64,000 nt of DNA from Candidatus Mycobacterium methanotrophicum (GTDB lineage Bacteria; Actinomycetota; Actinomycetes; Mycobacteriales; Mycobacteriaceae): contig NZ_CP097320.1 in the NCBI RefSeq assembly GCF_023515995.1, positions 2,232,001-2,296,000 on the forward strand. The letters are read 5' to 3'. A program made the translations under genes and the position numbers. The notes under the pieces are model-generated. The model worked only from the letters and a program-made list of their open reading frames with translations. It ran no database searches and was not told where the DNA came from. This document shows, piece after piece, positions 8,856 to 18,210 of this stretch. The first letter of the stretch is position 1; every line of letters starts with the position of its first letter.

Positions 8856-11332
8856 CTTTGCGACTCTGGTCGTGCAGCAGCAACTTTGGAGTCATCACCG
8901 CTCCGCCGTGCCGGCCGCCTCAGCCGCCAGCGTAACCACCCGGTGGCCACCACGCCTAAGCCGACCAGCATTGCCATGTCGAACAGCCACCGACCAGTCG
9001 AGTGGGTCCACGAATCATCGGAGGCGGCAAGCGGATTGACTGCGGGCACGTCAACGGTGGATGCGGCGGCCGCGAGAGCCCAGCGGGACGGCACCAACCA
9101 AGAGACCTGCTCCAAGCCGAACCGGCCGGCGATCGGGAACATCGCCCCGCTGAACACCGTAGAGATCAGGACGATCAGCACGGCCGTCAAGAGGATCTGC
9201 TCGAGGTAGCCCGAAAGCGATGAGAGCGCCAGCGCGACCATCGCCGAGACGATGGTGGCGATGGCCAGTACGACGAACAGCTCGACCGCGGCCCCGAACG
9301 CGCCATCGCCGAGCAGCAGGCCGCCTTGGGTGGGCGTGCCCTTGCCGACGACGGCGGCGGTGGCCATGATGGCGGCCGCGACGATGCCAACCAAGCTGTC
9401 GACGATGAGCTTGCCAGCCAAGAACGCCGACGCCGATAAACCGTTGGCTTGTTCGCGGCGGAAGATGCGCCGTTCGCCGAAGAGGTCGCGGATGCTCAGC
9501 GCGGTGCCCATCGCGACGGCGCCCGCGGTGAGCACGGCAAGAATCTCAACGGCTTCGTCAGGACTGCTGCCATAGGGGTCGGCAGGGCCTAGGCCGGAAT
9601 TCCCGGGCACCACCAACGAGAGCGCGCCGAACAGCACCGGCAGGATGGCCAGGAAGGTGAAATACCGCTGATCACCGACCAGCAGCCAGGCCTGTCGGCG
9701 CACAGCGATGCGGATTTGACGCCACAGTGACGGGCGTGCCGGCCGGGCAGACGGTTCGACCGGAGTCGGTTCGGCCACCGGTGGGGCCTGCGGATGGCGG
9801 GCCAGATACGCGCCGTGTGCCCCATACGGATCGGTGGTGACCCGTGCGATGATTTCCGCCCAGTCGGTGGTGCCCAGCTCGGCGCCGATTTGCGCGGGCG
9901 GTCCGGCGAATGCCGGAGTGCCTATTCCGGTGAGGAGCACCACCTGATCGCAGATGTCGATGTCGGTCGGCGACGTGGTGGCCACCACAACGACACGTCC
10001 TTCGTCGGCGAATCGCCTCAGCGTCGTCCTCATTTCGCCGTGCGCCGCGACTTCGAGTCCGGCGGTCGGTTCGTCGAGGACAAGCGCTGACGGTTCGGTC
10101 AGCAGTTCCATGGCCATCGATGCGCGCTTGCGCTGTTCGGCGGTGAGATTGCCGACCTGGACGGTGCGCAGCAGGTCCAGCTTCATCGCGGTGAGTGCCC
10201 GATGCACCTTCTGGCGGCGGTGATCAGCGGAAGTCTTGGGCGCCAAACGCAATTCAGCGGCATAGCCCAACGCTTGTTCAACGGTCAGCGCAGGGTGCAG
10301 CAGGTCGTAGCGCGGCACGACGCCGATATGCGACCGCAGGTGATCATCTGTGATGTCGTGGCCGTCGAAATGGACTGTGCCGACACTCGGTTGCACCGCT
10401 GCGCCCAGTACATCGACCAAACCAGCTGTGCTGGCCTCCGAAGGTCCGATGACCGTGGTAAGCGTTCCCGGCTCAGCGGTGAACGACAGGTCCGCCAGCA
10501 CCTGCTCGCCATCGACGCCGAGCCGCAGCTGGCGCACCTCTAGCGCAGTCTTCGCCGCCGGTCGCGGGGCCGGGGCTTCTGCTGTCGTTGGCTCCGGTGC
10601 TTTTGGCTCGGGTGCCTTTGTCTGCGGTTCATCCGCCCGGCGCAACGCTGTGGTGGGCGCATCTTCTTGGGGCAGTGGTTCGGGGCGCTGCGGCCGCAGT
10701 TTTTGCATCGTACGGGTCATCGCCTCGACGAAAGCGGTTCGCTTGCGGGGGGCAGGCGGCGGCGGTTGGGCGGACCAGGGCGCCGGCCGGTGAATCTGCG
10801 CCGTAGGCGCGGCCGGTTGCTCCCACCGGGCCGGCGGGTCTACGCGATGAGGCACCGGTGGCGTTGGCCTCGCGGGCGGCGGTGGAACCGGCGGGCGGAT
10901 CGGCTGATCCGGCCTCGGTCGGGGTGGCGCCGGGGGCTGCCATCCTGGTCTTGCAGGCCGGTGCTCTGCTGCGGTGGGCAGCGGCCGCGTGTCCGGGCGC
11001 GGCGCACGTGTGGGCGGGGGAGGTGGCGGAGGCGGAGGGCCGAGCTGAAACATCAGTCGGGGTCCGTGCTGTGGGTCGCCGAGCGTGACCGTCTTGCCGT
11101 CATGGACGAAGACCGTGGACATTCGCACGCCGTCGACGTAGAGGCCGCCTTCGCTGCGATCAACGGCAATCCACTGCCTGCCGTTGTGATGCACCACCAG
11201 GTGAGTGGCGCTGTCGACGCGGATATCGGCTCGGCTGTCGCGGCCAATCGTCACGTCTCGGCCGACGGGAAATGTGTATCGGTTGGATCCCAACCAGACG
11301 ATCAGCGGGGAAGCGAACGCTTCCGTCGGCAT
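8852..11332 (-). CDS. FHA-ABC transporter fusion with degenerate ATPase motifs
   Basis: An 826-residue protein with an N-terminal FHA domain (about residues 1-95, core IGRDSRADIRVDS), a long Pro-rich linker, an ABC ATPase domain (about 275-500) and a C-terminal ABC-2 type permease with about six membrane segments. This is the architecture of M. tuberculosis Rv1747, but with one FHA domain instead of two. FHA domains bind phosphothreonine, so control by a Ser/Thr kinase is likely. The Walker B segment ALVLDEPTAGLE is normal, but Walker A reads VIGPSEASTAGL without the lysine, the signature region reads NLTAEQRKRA, and the H-loop position reads ATTSPTD without histidine. ATP hydrolysis is doubtful. 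The ATG at 11332 starts the FHA domain directly. It overlaps the end of the ParA-type gene by four bases, tail to tail. Confidence 0.88.
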   Translation of the reverse strand: MPTEAFASPLIVWLGSNRYTFPVGRDVTIGRDSRADIRVDSATHLVVHHNGRQWIAVDRSEGGLYVDGVRMSTVFVHDGKTVTLGDPQHGPRLMFQLGPPPPPPPPPTRAPRPDTRPLPTAAEHRPARPGWQPPAPPRPRPDQPIRPPVPPPPARPTPPVPHRVDPPARWEQPAAPTAQIHRPAPWSAQPPPPAPRKRTAFVEAMTRTMQKLRPQRPEPLPQEDAPTTALRRADEPQTKAPEPKAPEPTTAEAPAPRPAAKTALEVRQLRLGVDGEQVLADLSFTAEPGTLTTVIGPSEASTAGLVDVLGAAVQPSVGTVHFDGHDITDDHLRSHIGVVPRYDLLHPALTVEQALGYAAELRLAPKTSADHRRQKVHRALTAMKLDLLRTVQVGNLTAEQRKRASMAMELLTEPSALVLDEPTAGLEVAAHGEMRTTLRRFADEGRVVVVATTSPTDIDICDQVVLLTGIGTPAFAGPPAQIGAELGTTDWAEIIARVTTDPYGAHGAYLARHPQAPPVAEPTPVEPSARPARPSLWRQIRIAVRRQAWLLVGDQRYFTFLAILPVLFGALSLVVPGNSGLGPADPYGSSPDEAVEILAVLTAGAVAMGTALSIRDLFGERRIFRREQANGLSASAFLAGKLIVDSLVGIVAAAIMATAAVVGKGTPTQGGLLLGDGAFGAAVELFVVLAIATIVSAMVALALSSLSGYLEQILLTAVLIVLISTVFSGAMFPIAGRFGLEQVSWLVPSRWALAAAASTVDVPAVNPLAASDDSWTHSTGRWLFDMAMLVGLGVVATGWLRWRLRRPARRSGDDSKVAAARPESQS

Positions 11333-11449
11333 AGCCACCACCTTCCGTGCCCGCCTTCTTGGGCCGAGTGAGGGTCGTCTACCCGCAATAATGCCCTGGA
11401 ACATCGCGGGCAGATGTCGCCGCCGCCTGAGCGGCCCCGCTACCAGCCG

Positions 11450-11938
11450 CTATCGAGACCCGCCTGGTCGCGGCGCGGGCGGGGCATCCTCCAAAAGGGA
11501 GCGCAACACCGCGACCGCTTTGAGCAGCGTCTGGCGGTCCGCGGAGTTTAGTGTGGCAAGTTGCGGCTCGATCACCGCAGCTCGGTCGGCCCGCACGCGG
11601 CTGAGCGTGCGCATGCCCTCAGGGGTGATTCGGATGCGGACTGCCCGGGCGTCGCCGGGGTCCACGGTCCGGGCGACCAGGCCGGCGTCTTCGAGCCGCC
11701 GCACTTGGGTCGTCATCGTCGGCTGCGAACAATGGTCAATGGCGGCCAGGTCACAGATCCGCGCTTCGCCGTGGGCGTCGACGGTCGACAACAACCGGGC
11801 CTGCGCGGCCGGCAATTGCATGTGGATTCGCTGGGTGGCGTAGCGGTTGAGCCGGGCGACCACGGCGAGCAGATCCGCGCCCAGACCGGTGCCGGCTTCT
11901 CCGGCCGTGCCGCGATCGGCGGTAGCGGATGTCGTCAT
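11450..11938 (-). CDS. MarR-family transcriptional regulator
   Basis: A 162-residue protein with the winged-helix signature of MarR regulators: the recognition helix region CSQPTMTTQVRRLEDAGLV and the wing segment DPGDARAVRIRITPEG. It corresponds to the MarR gene divergent from the ECF-type transporter in M. tuberculosis (Rv2327 beside Rv2326c). It is transcribed away from the transporter genes that start at 12059, and palindromes in the shared intergenic region are natural operator candidates. The ligand is unknown. Confidence 0.9.
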   Translation of the reverse strand: MTTSATADRGTAGEAGTGLGADLLAVVARLNRYATQRIHMQLPAAQARLLSTVDAHGEARICDLAAIDHCSQPTMTTQVRRLEDAGLVARTVDPGDARAVRIRITPEGMRTLSRVRADRAAVIEPQLATLNSADRQTLLKAVAVLRSLLEDAPPAPRPGGSR

Positions 11939-11942
11939 CCGT

Positions 11943-11964
11943 CTATGCTTGCATAGCTAGGCTA
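11943..11964. promoter_or_regulatory. Candidate MarR operator palindrome
   Basis: Five bases upstream of the marR-type start codon lies a perfect palindrome CTATGC-TT-GCATAG (11943-11956), overlapped by a second, shorter one TAGC-TAG-GCTA (11954-11964). The position between divergent genes fits autoregulation and control of the transporter. No binding data. Confidence 0.55.
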
Positions 11965-12058
11965 TCTAGACCACGAACCGGCGAATTTCGCCGCAAACTC
12001 GTGTGACCTGCCACGCTCTGTGAGGGGAACTACGCCGGCGACTGGCACAATCGGTGAA

Positions 12059-14095
12059 ATGAGCGTGACACGCCCCCTGACCACGTCCCGAGGGGCTGGA
12101 CCGCTGAAACCGGACGAACTCGCGCAGTCGGCAGTGATGGCGGCACTTTGCGCGGCAACCGCGATCATCGCTGTCGTCCTCCCGTTCGCGGGCGGATTGT
12201 CGCTGTTGGGCACCGTCCCGATGGCGCTGCTCGCCTACCGCTACCGGCTCCGGGTGCTGATCGCCGCCACGATCGCGGCCGCGGTGATCGCCTTTCTGAT
12301 CGCGGGCCTCGGCGGTTTGATGACTGTCGTCAACAGTGCCTACGTCGGTGGCCTGACCGGGGTCGTCAAACGCAAGCGCCGCGGCACGCCGACGGTGCTC
12401 GCCGTGGCGTTCGTCGCCGGCGCCGTGACGGGTGCCGCAGTGGTTGGCGCACTGGTCGTGCTGGCTCGGTTGCGCCACCTGATCTTCGACGCCATAGGCG
12501 CGAACGTGGACGGCGTGGCGGCCGTCCTGACATGGGCGGGGTTCGACCGGCTCGCTGATGAGCTGAAGCACGTGTTCGCCGAGGCGCTGCACTACTGGCC
12601 ATGGCTGCTGCTGGCCTATGCGGCCATCGGAATCATGGGCGTCTCGTTGATCGGTTGGTGGGCGCTGTCTCGCGTGCTGGAGCGGATGCGCCGCATTCCC
12701 GATGTGCACAAACTCGACGCACCGGTCGAGACTGCGCCGATTGCCCCGGTGCCAGTTCGGCTGGAGCAGGTGCGATTTCGCTACCCGATCTCCGATCACG
12801 ACGCGCTGCGGGCGCTCAGCCTCGACGTGCAGGCCGGCGAACACATCGCCGTCACCGGTGCCAACGGCTCAGGCAAAACCACACTCATGCTGCTGCTGGC
12901 GGGCCGCAAGCCGACATCGGGCACCGTGGAACGTCCGGGGGCGGTGGGGCTTGGTCGACTGGGCGGAACCGCAGTGGTCATGCAGCACCCGGAAAGCCAG
13001 GTGCTGGGCACGCGGGTGGCCGACGACGTGGTGTGGGGTCTGCCGCCCGGAACGACCATCGACGTTGGCCGGTTGCTGAGTGAAGTGGGTCTCGAGGCGC
13101 TCGCGGAACGCGACACCGGCAGCCTGTCGGGCGGTGAATTGCAGCGGCTGGCAGTGGCTGCAGCGCTGGCTCGGGAGCCGGCGCTGCTCATCGCTGACGA
13201 GGTCACCAGCATGGTCGACCAGCAGGGACGGGAGGCGCTGTTGGCGGTGCTATCCGGGCTGAACAAGCGGCACCGCACGGCGCTGGTACACATCACGCAC
13301 TACAACAACGAAGCAGATTCTGCCGACCGCACAATCAACCTCAGCGACTCCGGTGACAACACCGACATGGTCGAGACCACCGCCGCGCCCGTGGCGACCG
13401 CCGCGATCGGCCACGACTCCGGCGCCCTGGTGCTCGAACTCGCCGGCGTCGGGCACGAATACGGCAGTGGGACACCGTGGGCGAAGACCGCGCTGCGCGA
13501 CGTCAGCTTCACCGTCCGCCAGGGGGATGGACTACTCATTCATGGCGGTAACGGCTCGGGTAAGTCGACGCTGGCGTGGATCATGGCCGGGCTGACGGTA
13601 CCCACAACGGGAAGCTGTCTGCTTGACGGCCGCCCCACCCACGAGCGGGTCGGCGCGGTGGCGCTGTCCTTCCAGGCGGCCCGGCTGCAGCTGATGCGCA
13701 GCCGGGTTGACTTGGAAGTTGCCTCAGCGGCCGGGTTTTCGCCTCAAGACCATGACCGCATCGCGACCGCGCTGGCCGTTGTGGGGCTGGACAGTGCGCT
13801 GGCCAAGCGGCGCATCGACCAGCTCAGTGGCGGTCAGATGCGCCGAGTAGTGCTGGCCGGCCTGCTGGCGCGCGCGCCGCGGGCGTTGATCCTTGACGAG
13901 CCGCTGGCGGGACTGGACGCCGCGACCCAACGCGGTCTGCTGCGGCTACTCGAGGAACTGCGCCGCGAGAACGGGCTGACCGTCGTCGTCATCTCCCACG
14001 ACTTCGCCGGGCTAGACGACCTGTGCCCGCGCACCGTGCATCTGCGCGACGGTGTCCTGGAACCGGCTTCGACGACGGCGGGAGGTTGGTCATGA
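12059..14095 (+). CDS. ECF-type transporter, membrane component fused to two ATPases
   Basis: A 678-residue fusion. The first about 220 residues hold six hydrophobic segments resembling an ECF substrate-binding (S) component or DUF2232-like membrane domain. Two complete ABC ATPase domains follow: the first with Walker [10 protein letters not shown] near residue 267, signature SLSGGELQR and Walker B LLIADEV; the second with Walker [10 protein letters not shown] near residue 497, signature QLSGGQMRR and Walker [12 protein letters not shown]. Energy-coupling-factor importers take up vitamins or metals. It corresponds to M. tuberculosis Rv2326c. The gene ends in an ATGA overlap with the EcfT gene, so the pair should be translated together. 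Substrate unknown. Confidence 0.9.
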   Translation: MSVTRPLTTSRGAGPLKPDELAQSAVMAALCAATAIIAVVLPFAGGLSLLGTVPMALLAYRYRLRVLIAATIAAAVIAFLIAGLGGLMTVVNSAYVGGLTGVVKRKRRGTPTVLAVAFVAGAVTGAAVVGALVVLARLRHLIFDAIGANVDGVAAVLTWAGFDRLADELKHVFAEALHYWPWLLLAYAAIGIMGVSLIGWWALSRVLERMRRIPDVHKLDAPVETAPIAPVPVRLEQVRFRYPISDHDALRALSLDVQAGEHIAVTGANGSGKTTLMLLLAGRKPTSGTVERPGAVGLGRLGGTAVVMQHPESQVLGTRVADDVVWGLPPGTTIDVGRLLSEVGLEALAERDTGSLSGGELQRLAVAAALAREPALLIADEVTSMVDQQGREALLAVLSGLNKRHRTALVHITHYNNEADSADRTINLSDSGDNTDMVETTAAPVATAAIGHDSGALVLELAGVGHEYGSGTPWAKTALRDVSFTVRQGDGLLIHGGNGSGKSTLAWIMAGLTVPTTGSCLLDGRPTHERVGAVALSFQAARLQLMRSRVDLEVASAAGFSPQDHDRIATALAVVGLDSALAKRRIDQLSGGQMRRVVLAGLLARAPRALILDEPLAGLDAATQRGLLRLLEELRRENGLTVVVISHDFAGLDDLCPRTVHLRDGVLEPASTTAGGWS

Positions 14096-14979
14096 CCCGC
14101 GCCGGCGACGATGCAGAGCGAAGCGATGAGGAGGAGCGGCGCATCATGACCGCACATGAACGCCCCCTCCGCCGGCCAAATCGCAGGATGGTGCTGCTGC
14201 GTCCGGTGCCCGGCACCTCGGCAGTCCACGAATTGTGGGCCGGCACCAAACTGCTGGTGGTCTTCGGCATTTCGGTGCTGCTGACCTTCTATCCCGGATG
14301 GATCGCAATAGGGTTGGTAGCCGCGTTGGTGTTGACAGCGGCCCGGATCGCCCACATCCCCCGGGGCGCGTTGCCGTCGGTACCGCGCTGGCTGTGGATT
14401 TTGACGGCTATCGGCGGCATCACTGCGGCGTTTGCCGGTGGTTCTCCAGTTGGCGAATTGGCGGGGATCTCAGTCGGATTCGGCGGGCTGTTGAATTTCC
14501 TGCGCATCACCACGTTGTCCATTGTGTTGCTGGGCCTGGGCGGGATGGTGTCCTGGACTACCAATGTCGCCGAAATCGCACCGGCTGTAGCCACTTTGAG
14601 CCATCCATTGCGACTGCTGCGGATACCAGTCGACGAGTGGGCGCTCGCGTTGGCGCTCGCGCTGCGTGCCTTCCCGATGCTCATCGACGAATTTCGGGTG
14701 CTCTACGCCGCGCGCCGTCTGCGGCCCAAGCCGATCGCGCCAACTCGCCGGGCTCGTCGTAAGCGTCACGCTTTGGAGTTGATTGACCTCCTCGTCGCGG
14801 CCATCACGGTGACATTGCGGCGTGCCGACGAGATGGGTGATGCGATCACCGCCCGCGGCGGCACCGGTCAGATTTCGGCCGCGGCGGCGCGGCCGAAACT
14901 GGCCGACTGGCTTGCACTTTCGATCACCGTGGCAATCTGCGTCGCGGCGGTCGTACTGGAAGTACCGTTGGGCCGCTAG
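14092..14979 (+). CDS. ECF transporter transmembrane (EcfT) component
   Basis: A 295-residue membrane protein with about five hydrophobic helices and the conserved EcfT coupling region ([20 protein letters not shown], then [13 protein letters not shown]) that contacts the ATPases. It is translationally coupled to the preceding fused S/ATPase gene through ATGA and corresponds to Rv2325c. The first about 35 residues are charged and poorly conserved, so a later start is possible. Together the two genes could form a complete importer without a separate S gene. Confidence 0.9.
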   Translation: MTRAGDDAERSDEEERRIMTAHERPLRRPNRRMVLLRPVPGTSAVHELWAGTKLLVVFGISVLLTFYPGWIAIGLVAALVLTAARIAHIPRGALPSVPRWLWILTAIGGITAAFAGGSPVGELAGISVGFGGLLNFLRITTLSIVLLGLGGMVSWTTNVAEIAPAVATLSHPLRLLRIPVDEWALALALALRAFPMLIDEFRVLYAARRLRPKPIAPTRRARRKRHALELIDLLVAAITVTLRRADEMGDAITARGGTGQISAAAARPKLADWLALSITVAICVAAVVLEVPLGR

Positions 14980-14983
14980 CCGC

Positions 14984-16321
14984 CTAACGGCGCGCCGCGG
15001 CGTTGGCGGCGTTCTGGGCTTGACGCAAGGTCGTCGCCACGTCGCTGCGCCCGAGGAACATCTCGTCGAAATACGGTTCGAGGACCTGATTTCCAGCTGC
15101 GAAGCCGGCGCCGCCAGGCGCATCGATGCGCGGTCCGTTCAATACCGTGAAGAACGGCCGCACGTCGATGTTCTTGGTGGCCCAGTAATCGAAGTACACC
15201 CGCTGGGCCGATCGCACGGCGGGTATGGCGCTGCCCCGTCGGCCGACATATTGATTGCCCTCACTGCTGCCCATCCAAGCCAGCACCTGGCGCACGGCGT
15301 CGGGGTGGGCAGACGCCGAATTACCTGCCGCGGCAATGCCGTTGGTGACGCTCACGCGACCTTTGGGGCCCTCGGGCAGCATCGCCACGCCCCACCGGAA
15401 GGGCGCCTGATCGGCCACCGCCGCCAGGTTGTAGGTGCCGGACTGAAAAAGTGCCATCCGGCCGGCCAGAAACTGGTTGCGGGAGAAGTCGCCGTTGTCG
15501 TTGGTGTCCGAGGCAGGCGGCGCGACGTGGTCACCGTTGATCAGCCTGACCAGGTAAGTGAAAGCCTCGACCGCGCCGGGGTTGTCGAACGCGAAACGAT
15601 CACCGTTCTGGAATACGCCTCCGGCCGACCCGATGTAGTTGAGGTAGATGCCCTGTGCGTCGTTGGCCGCGTTGTAGGCCCATTGGCGGATACGTCCGGC
15701 ATCGAAGCCCGGTGTGGCTGCGGTGCGTCCGTCGGCATCGACCGTCAGCCTGGCCAGCATTGGGCGCAGGGTGTCACCGCCGTCCGGGCGCCACCGCAGC
15801 GTCGCCAATTCGGCGGCGCCGATACCGGCGGCCGCGAGCAGATCGGCGTTGTAGTACAACGCGATTCCGGCATCGGTTAGTTGGGGAACGGCCCACAGCA
15901 CCCCGCTGCGGGTGAACTGCTCGACCACCGACGGTTCCCACGCCGACGCGGCGCGCGCCCCGAGGTTCTTCCCGATATCCATAAGCCGGCCACTGTCGGC
16001 ATATCCGGCGAGGTAGGCGTTGGAAATCCAGAAGATATCGTCGGCGCTGCCGCCTGCGACGTCGGTGCGTAGCGTGTTGAAGTAGGTGGCGTAGGAAGCC
16101 ACATGGGTGTGCACCTCGATGTCGGGATGCGCGCGGGCGAACGCCGCGAATGACTGCCGATACGCCGCCGCCACCTGCTCGTCCCACAGCCGAACGGTGA
16201 CCACGGTCTTGCCGCCTCGCGGCCGGGCCGAGACGTCCAGCAGCACCGCCGTCGAGGCCAGCAACGCAGCGACCAACACCAAAGCCAGGCCGAACAGCGT
16301 GGAAAACCTTGGCCGGGTCAT
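14984..16321 (-). CDS. uspC: Sugar ABC transporter substrate-binding protein UspC
   Basis: A 445-residue extracytoplasmic solute-binding protein of the family that binds oligosaccharides (SBP family 1). It starts with a signal anchor (FGLALVLVAALLASTAVLL) with no lipobox cysteine after it. It corresponds to M. tuberculosis UspC, which binds amino sugars and amino-modified glycans; such importers may recycle peptidoglycan fragments. It is the last gene of the uspA-uspB-uspC operon, separated from uspB by about 85 bases. Confidence 0.92.
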   Translation of the reverse strand: MTRPRFSTLFGLALVLVAALLASTAVLLDVSARPRGGKTVVTVRLWDEQVAAAYRQSFAAFARAHPDIEVHTHVASYATYFNTLRTDVAGGSADDIFWISNAYLAGYADSGRLMDIGKNLGARAASAWEPSVVEQFTRSGVLWAVPQLTDAGIALYYNADLLAAAGIGAAELATLRWRPDGGDTLRPMLARLTVDADGRTAATPGFDAGRIRQWAYNAANDAQGIYLNYIGSAGGVFQNGDRFAFDNPGAVEAFTYLVRLINGDHVAPPASDTNDNGDFSRNQFLAGRMALFQSGTYNLAAVADQAPFRWGVAMLPEGPKGRVSVTNGIAAAGNSASAHPDAVRQVLAWMGSSEGNQYVGRRGSAIPAVRSAQRVYFDYWATKNIDVRPFFTVLNGPRIDAPGGAGFAAGNQVLEPYFDEMFLGRSDVATTLRQAQNAANAAARR

Positions 16322-16406
16322 CTGGCTTCCTCACAACGAGATTGCGGTGGTGGTCGTGAATTCACGAAAATCACAGCCATAGCTGCAATCTCGATGTTCG
16401 CATGGC

Positions 16407-17231
16407 TCACTTGAGCCCCGTTACGACGATCGATCGCACGATGTGCCGCTGGAAAATGGCGAACAGCGCCAGCAGCGGCACGATTGCCACGGTCGTGGCA
16501 GCCATCACCAGCGTCCATTGGGCGTTATACCGCGACTGCAGCGCAGCAGTCGCCACCGTGAGCACCTGCCACTTGGCGCCGGTCGTGATCACCAGCGGCC
16601 ACATGAAGTGGTGCCATTGCGACACGACGGTAACCAGCATCAGCGTGACCAGGACCGGTCGGCTGGACGGCAGCACCACGTGCACGATGACGTCCAGCGT
16701 GTTCGCACCGTCGAGATACGCGGCGTTGATCAGGTCATCGGGTATCGCGCGAAAATACTGACGCAGAAGGAAAATCGCGTATGGGGAGCCGAACACGAAC
16801 GGTAACACCAGGGCCCAGAACGTGTTACGCAACCCGAGCTGCGCCATCATCAGATAAAGTGGCACCACCGTCACCGAGCTGGGGACCATCAACGTCGCGA
16901 CATAGACCCAAAACACTGCGTCCCGGCCGGGAAACCGCAGCCGAGCGAATGCGTAGGCGGCAAAGACCGAAAAGGTCAGCTGCCCAAGCATGATCACCGC
17001 CGTCATCAACGTGGTCACCGCCAGCGCTCGACCGAAACCGGCGCCGCCCAAGTCGGCGTAGTTGGCCAGTGTCGGCGGTCGCGGCCAGGCCAACGGGCTA
17101 CCGGTTGCGAACTGGTGCGCGGAGGTCAACGATGTGAGCAAGCCGAGCGCGAACGGAGTCAGTGTGATCAGCGCGCCCAGCAGCAGGCCGGCGTAAACCA
17201 GGACGGCCGATGGCGATTTAGGTGAGGTCAT
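16407..17231 (-). CDS. uspB: Sugar ABC transporter permease UspB
   Basis: A 274-residue inner-membrane permease of the MalG type with six predicted helices. The cytoplasmic EAA loop that docks to the ATPase is visible (INAAYLDGANTLDVIVHVVL). It pairs with UspA. The start overlaps the uspA stop by 14 bases. No ATPase gene is present in the operon; as in M. tuberculosis, an unlinked shared ATPase probably energises the system. Confidence 0.92.
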   Translation of the reverse strand: MTSPKSPSAVLVYAGLLLGALITLTPFALGLLTSLTSAHQFATGSPLAWPRPPTLANYADLGGAGFGRALAVTTLMTAVIMLGQLTFSVFAAYAFARLRFPGRDAVFWVYVATLMVPSSVTVVPLYLMMAQLGLRNTFWALVLPFVFGSPYAIFLLRQYFRAIPDDLINAAYLDGANTLDVIVHVVLPSSRPVLVTLMLVTVVSQWHHFMWPLVITTGAKWQVLTVATAALQSRYNAQWTLVMAATTVAIVPLLALFAIFQRHIVRSIVVTGLK

Positions 17232-18090
17232 AGCTGATCCGTCGACGGAAATACAGATGCTGGGCGATGGTGACGCCGACCAGGATGACGAACAACACCA
17301 CCGCCATCACCGCGGCTCTGCCGATGGCGGCTGCGCCGAATGCCTCGGCGTAGATGCGGTGCGCGATCAGATCGGTGTGGTTTTCCGGGCCGCCGCCGGT
17401 CAGCGCGTAGACGGTGTCGAAAACCTGCGCGGCACTGATGACTCCGGTGACCAGCACGAAAAACGTGGTCGGTCGCAGCATCGGCAGCGTGATTCGCCAG
17501 AACCGCTGCCACGCGGTGGCCCCATCGATCCGTGCCGCCGAGTGGACGTCGGTGGGGATCGCCAAGATGCCGGCGAGGAAAAACAACGCGACGTAGCCGA
17601 CATTGGCCCACACGACCACCGCCGACACCACCGGCAGCGCCAGGCCGGGATCGGTGAGCCATTCGATGCGATGTCCCAGCAGGGTGCTCACCGCGCCGTC
17701 GGTGGGGGCCAGGATCCAGCGCCACATCACCGCGATCGCCAGCGGGACGCAGATCCACGGCAGCACGTAAAGCGTGCGGAACAATCCGCTGCCGGGCAGG
17801 CCGCGTGCCAGCAATGCCGCGATCACCAGGCCGAGCACGGTCTGCGTGGGGACGACGATCGCAACGAACATCAGCGTGACCAACAGCGAATTGCCGAACG
17901 CGGAATCGCTGAGCACCGAGCGCCAATTCGCGCCTCCGACATACTCGATGGGCCCGAGCAGGTCCCAGCGGTGCAGGCTCAGCCACACCACGACCAGGAT
18001 CGGCAGCAACAAAAACGCGACCACCCCGAACAGGCTGGGGGCGAGCAGCGCGTAAGCCAGGCCAGTCGATCGGCGCCCGGCGTCAGTCAT
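17218..18090 (-). CDS. uspA: Sugar ABC transporter permease UspA
   Basis: A 290-residue permease of the MalF type with six helices and an EAA loop (SAARIDGATAWQRFWRITL). The frame stays open far upstream, but that stretch is antisense to tldD and has no membrane segments, so I take the ATG at 18090. It is the first gene of uspABC and is transcribed divergently from the tldD-type gene. Confidence 0.92.
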   Translation of the reverse strand: MTDAGRRSTGLAYALLAPSLFGVVAFLLLPILVVVWLSLHRWDLLGPIEYVGGANWRSVLSDSAFGNSLLVTLMFVAIVVPTQTVLGLVIAALLARGLPGSGLFRTLYVLPWICVPLAIAVMWRWILAPTDGAVSTLLGHRIEWLTDPGLALPVVSAVVVWANVGYVALFFLAGILAIPTDVHSAARIDGATAWQRFWRITLPMLRPTTFFVLVTGVISAAQVFDTVYALTGGGPENHTDLIAHRIYAEAFGAAAIGRAAVMAVVLFVILVGVTIAQHLYFRRRISYDLT

Positions 18091-18116
18091 TAAGCGCCGT
18101 TCCTCCGCATCGCTTC

Positions 18117-18153
18117 GTCCCCCTGGCCGCTGCGCGGCTGGGGGAACCCCCAC
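18117..18153. repeat. GC-rich dyad between uspA and tldD
   Basis: The sequence can form two mutually exclusive hairpins: CCCCC..GCCGC with GCGGC.GGGGG (18119-18144), and GGGGG-AA-CCCCC (18140-18151). It lies in the divergent promoter region and may be a dispersed mycobacterial repeat or a leader structure of uspA. Confidence 0.45.
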
Positions 18154-18210
18154 TGCATCGTCGCGGGCGTGCTGCATGAGGCTATTTAAGCCGGTCGTTA
18201 CGGTGGTGTT

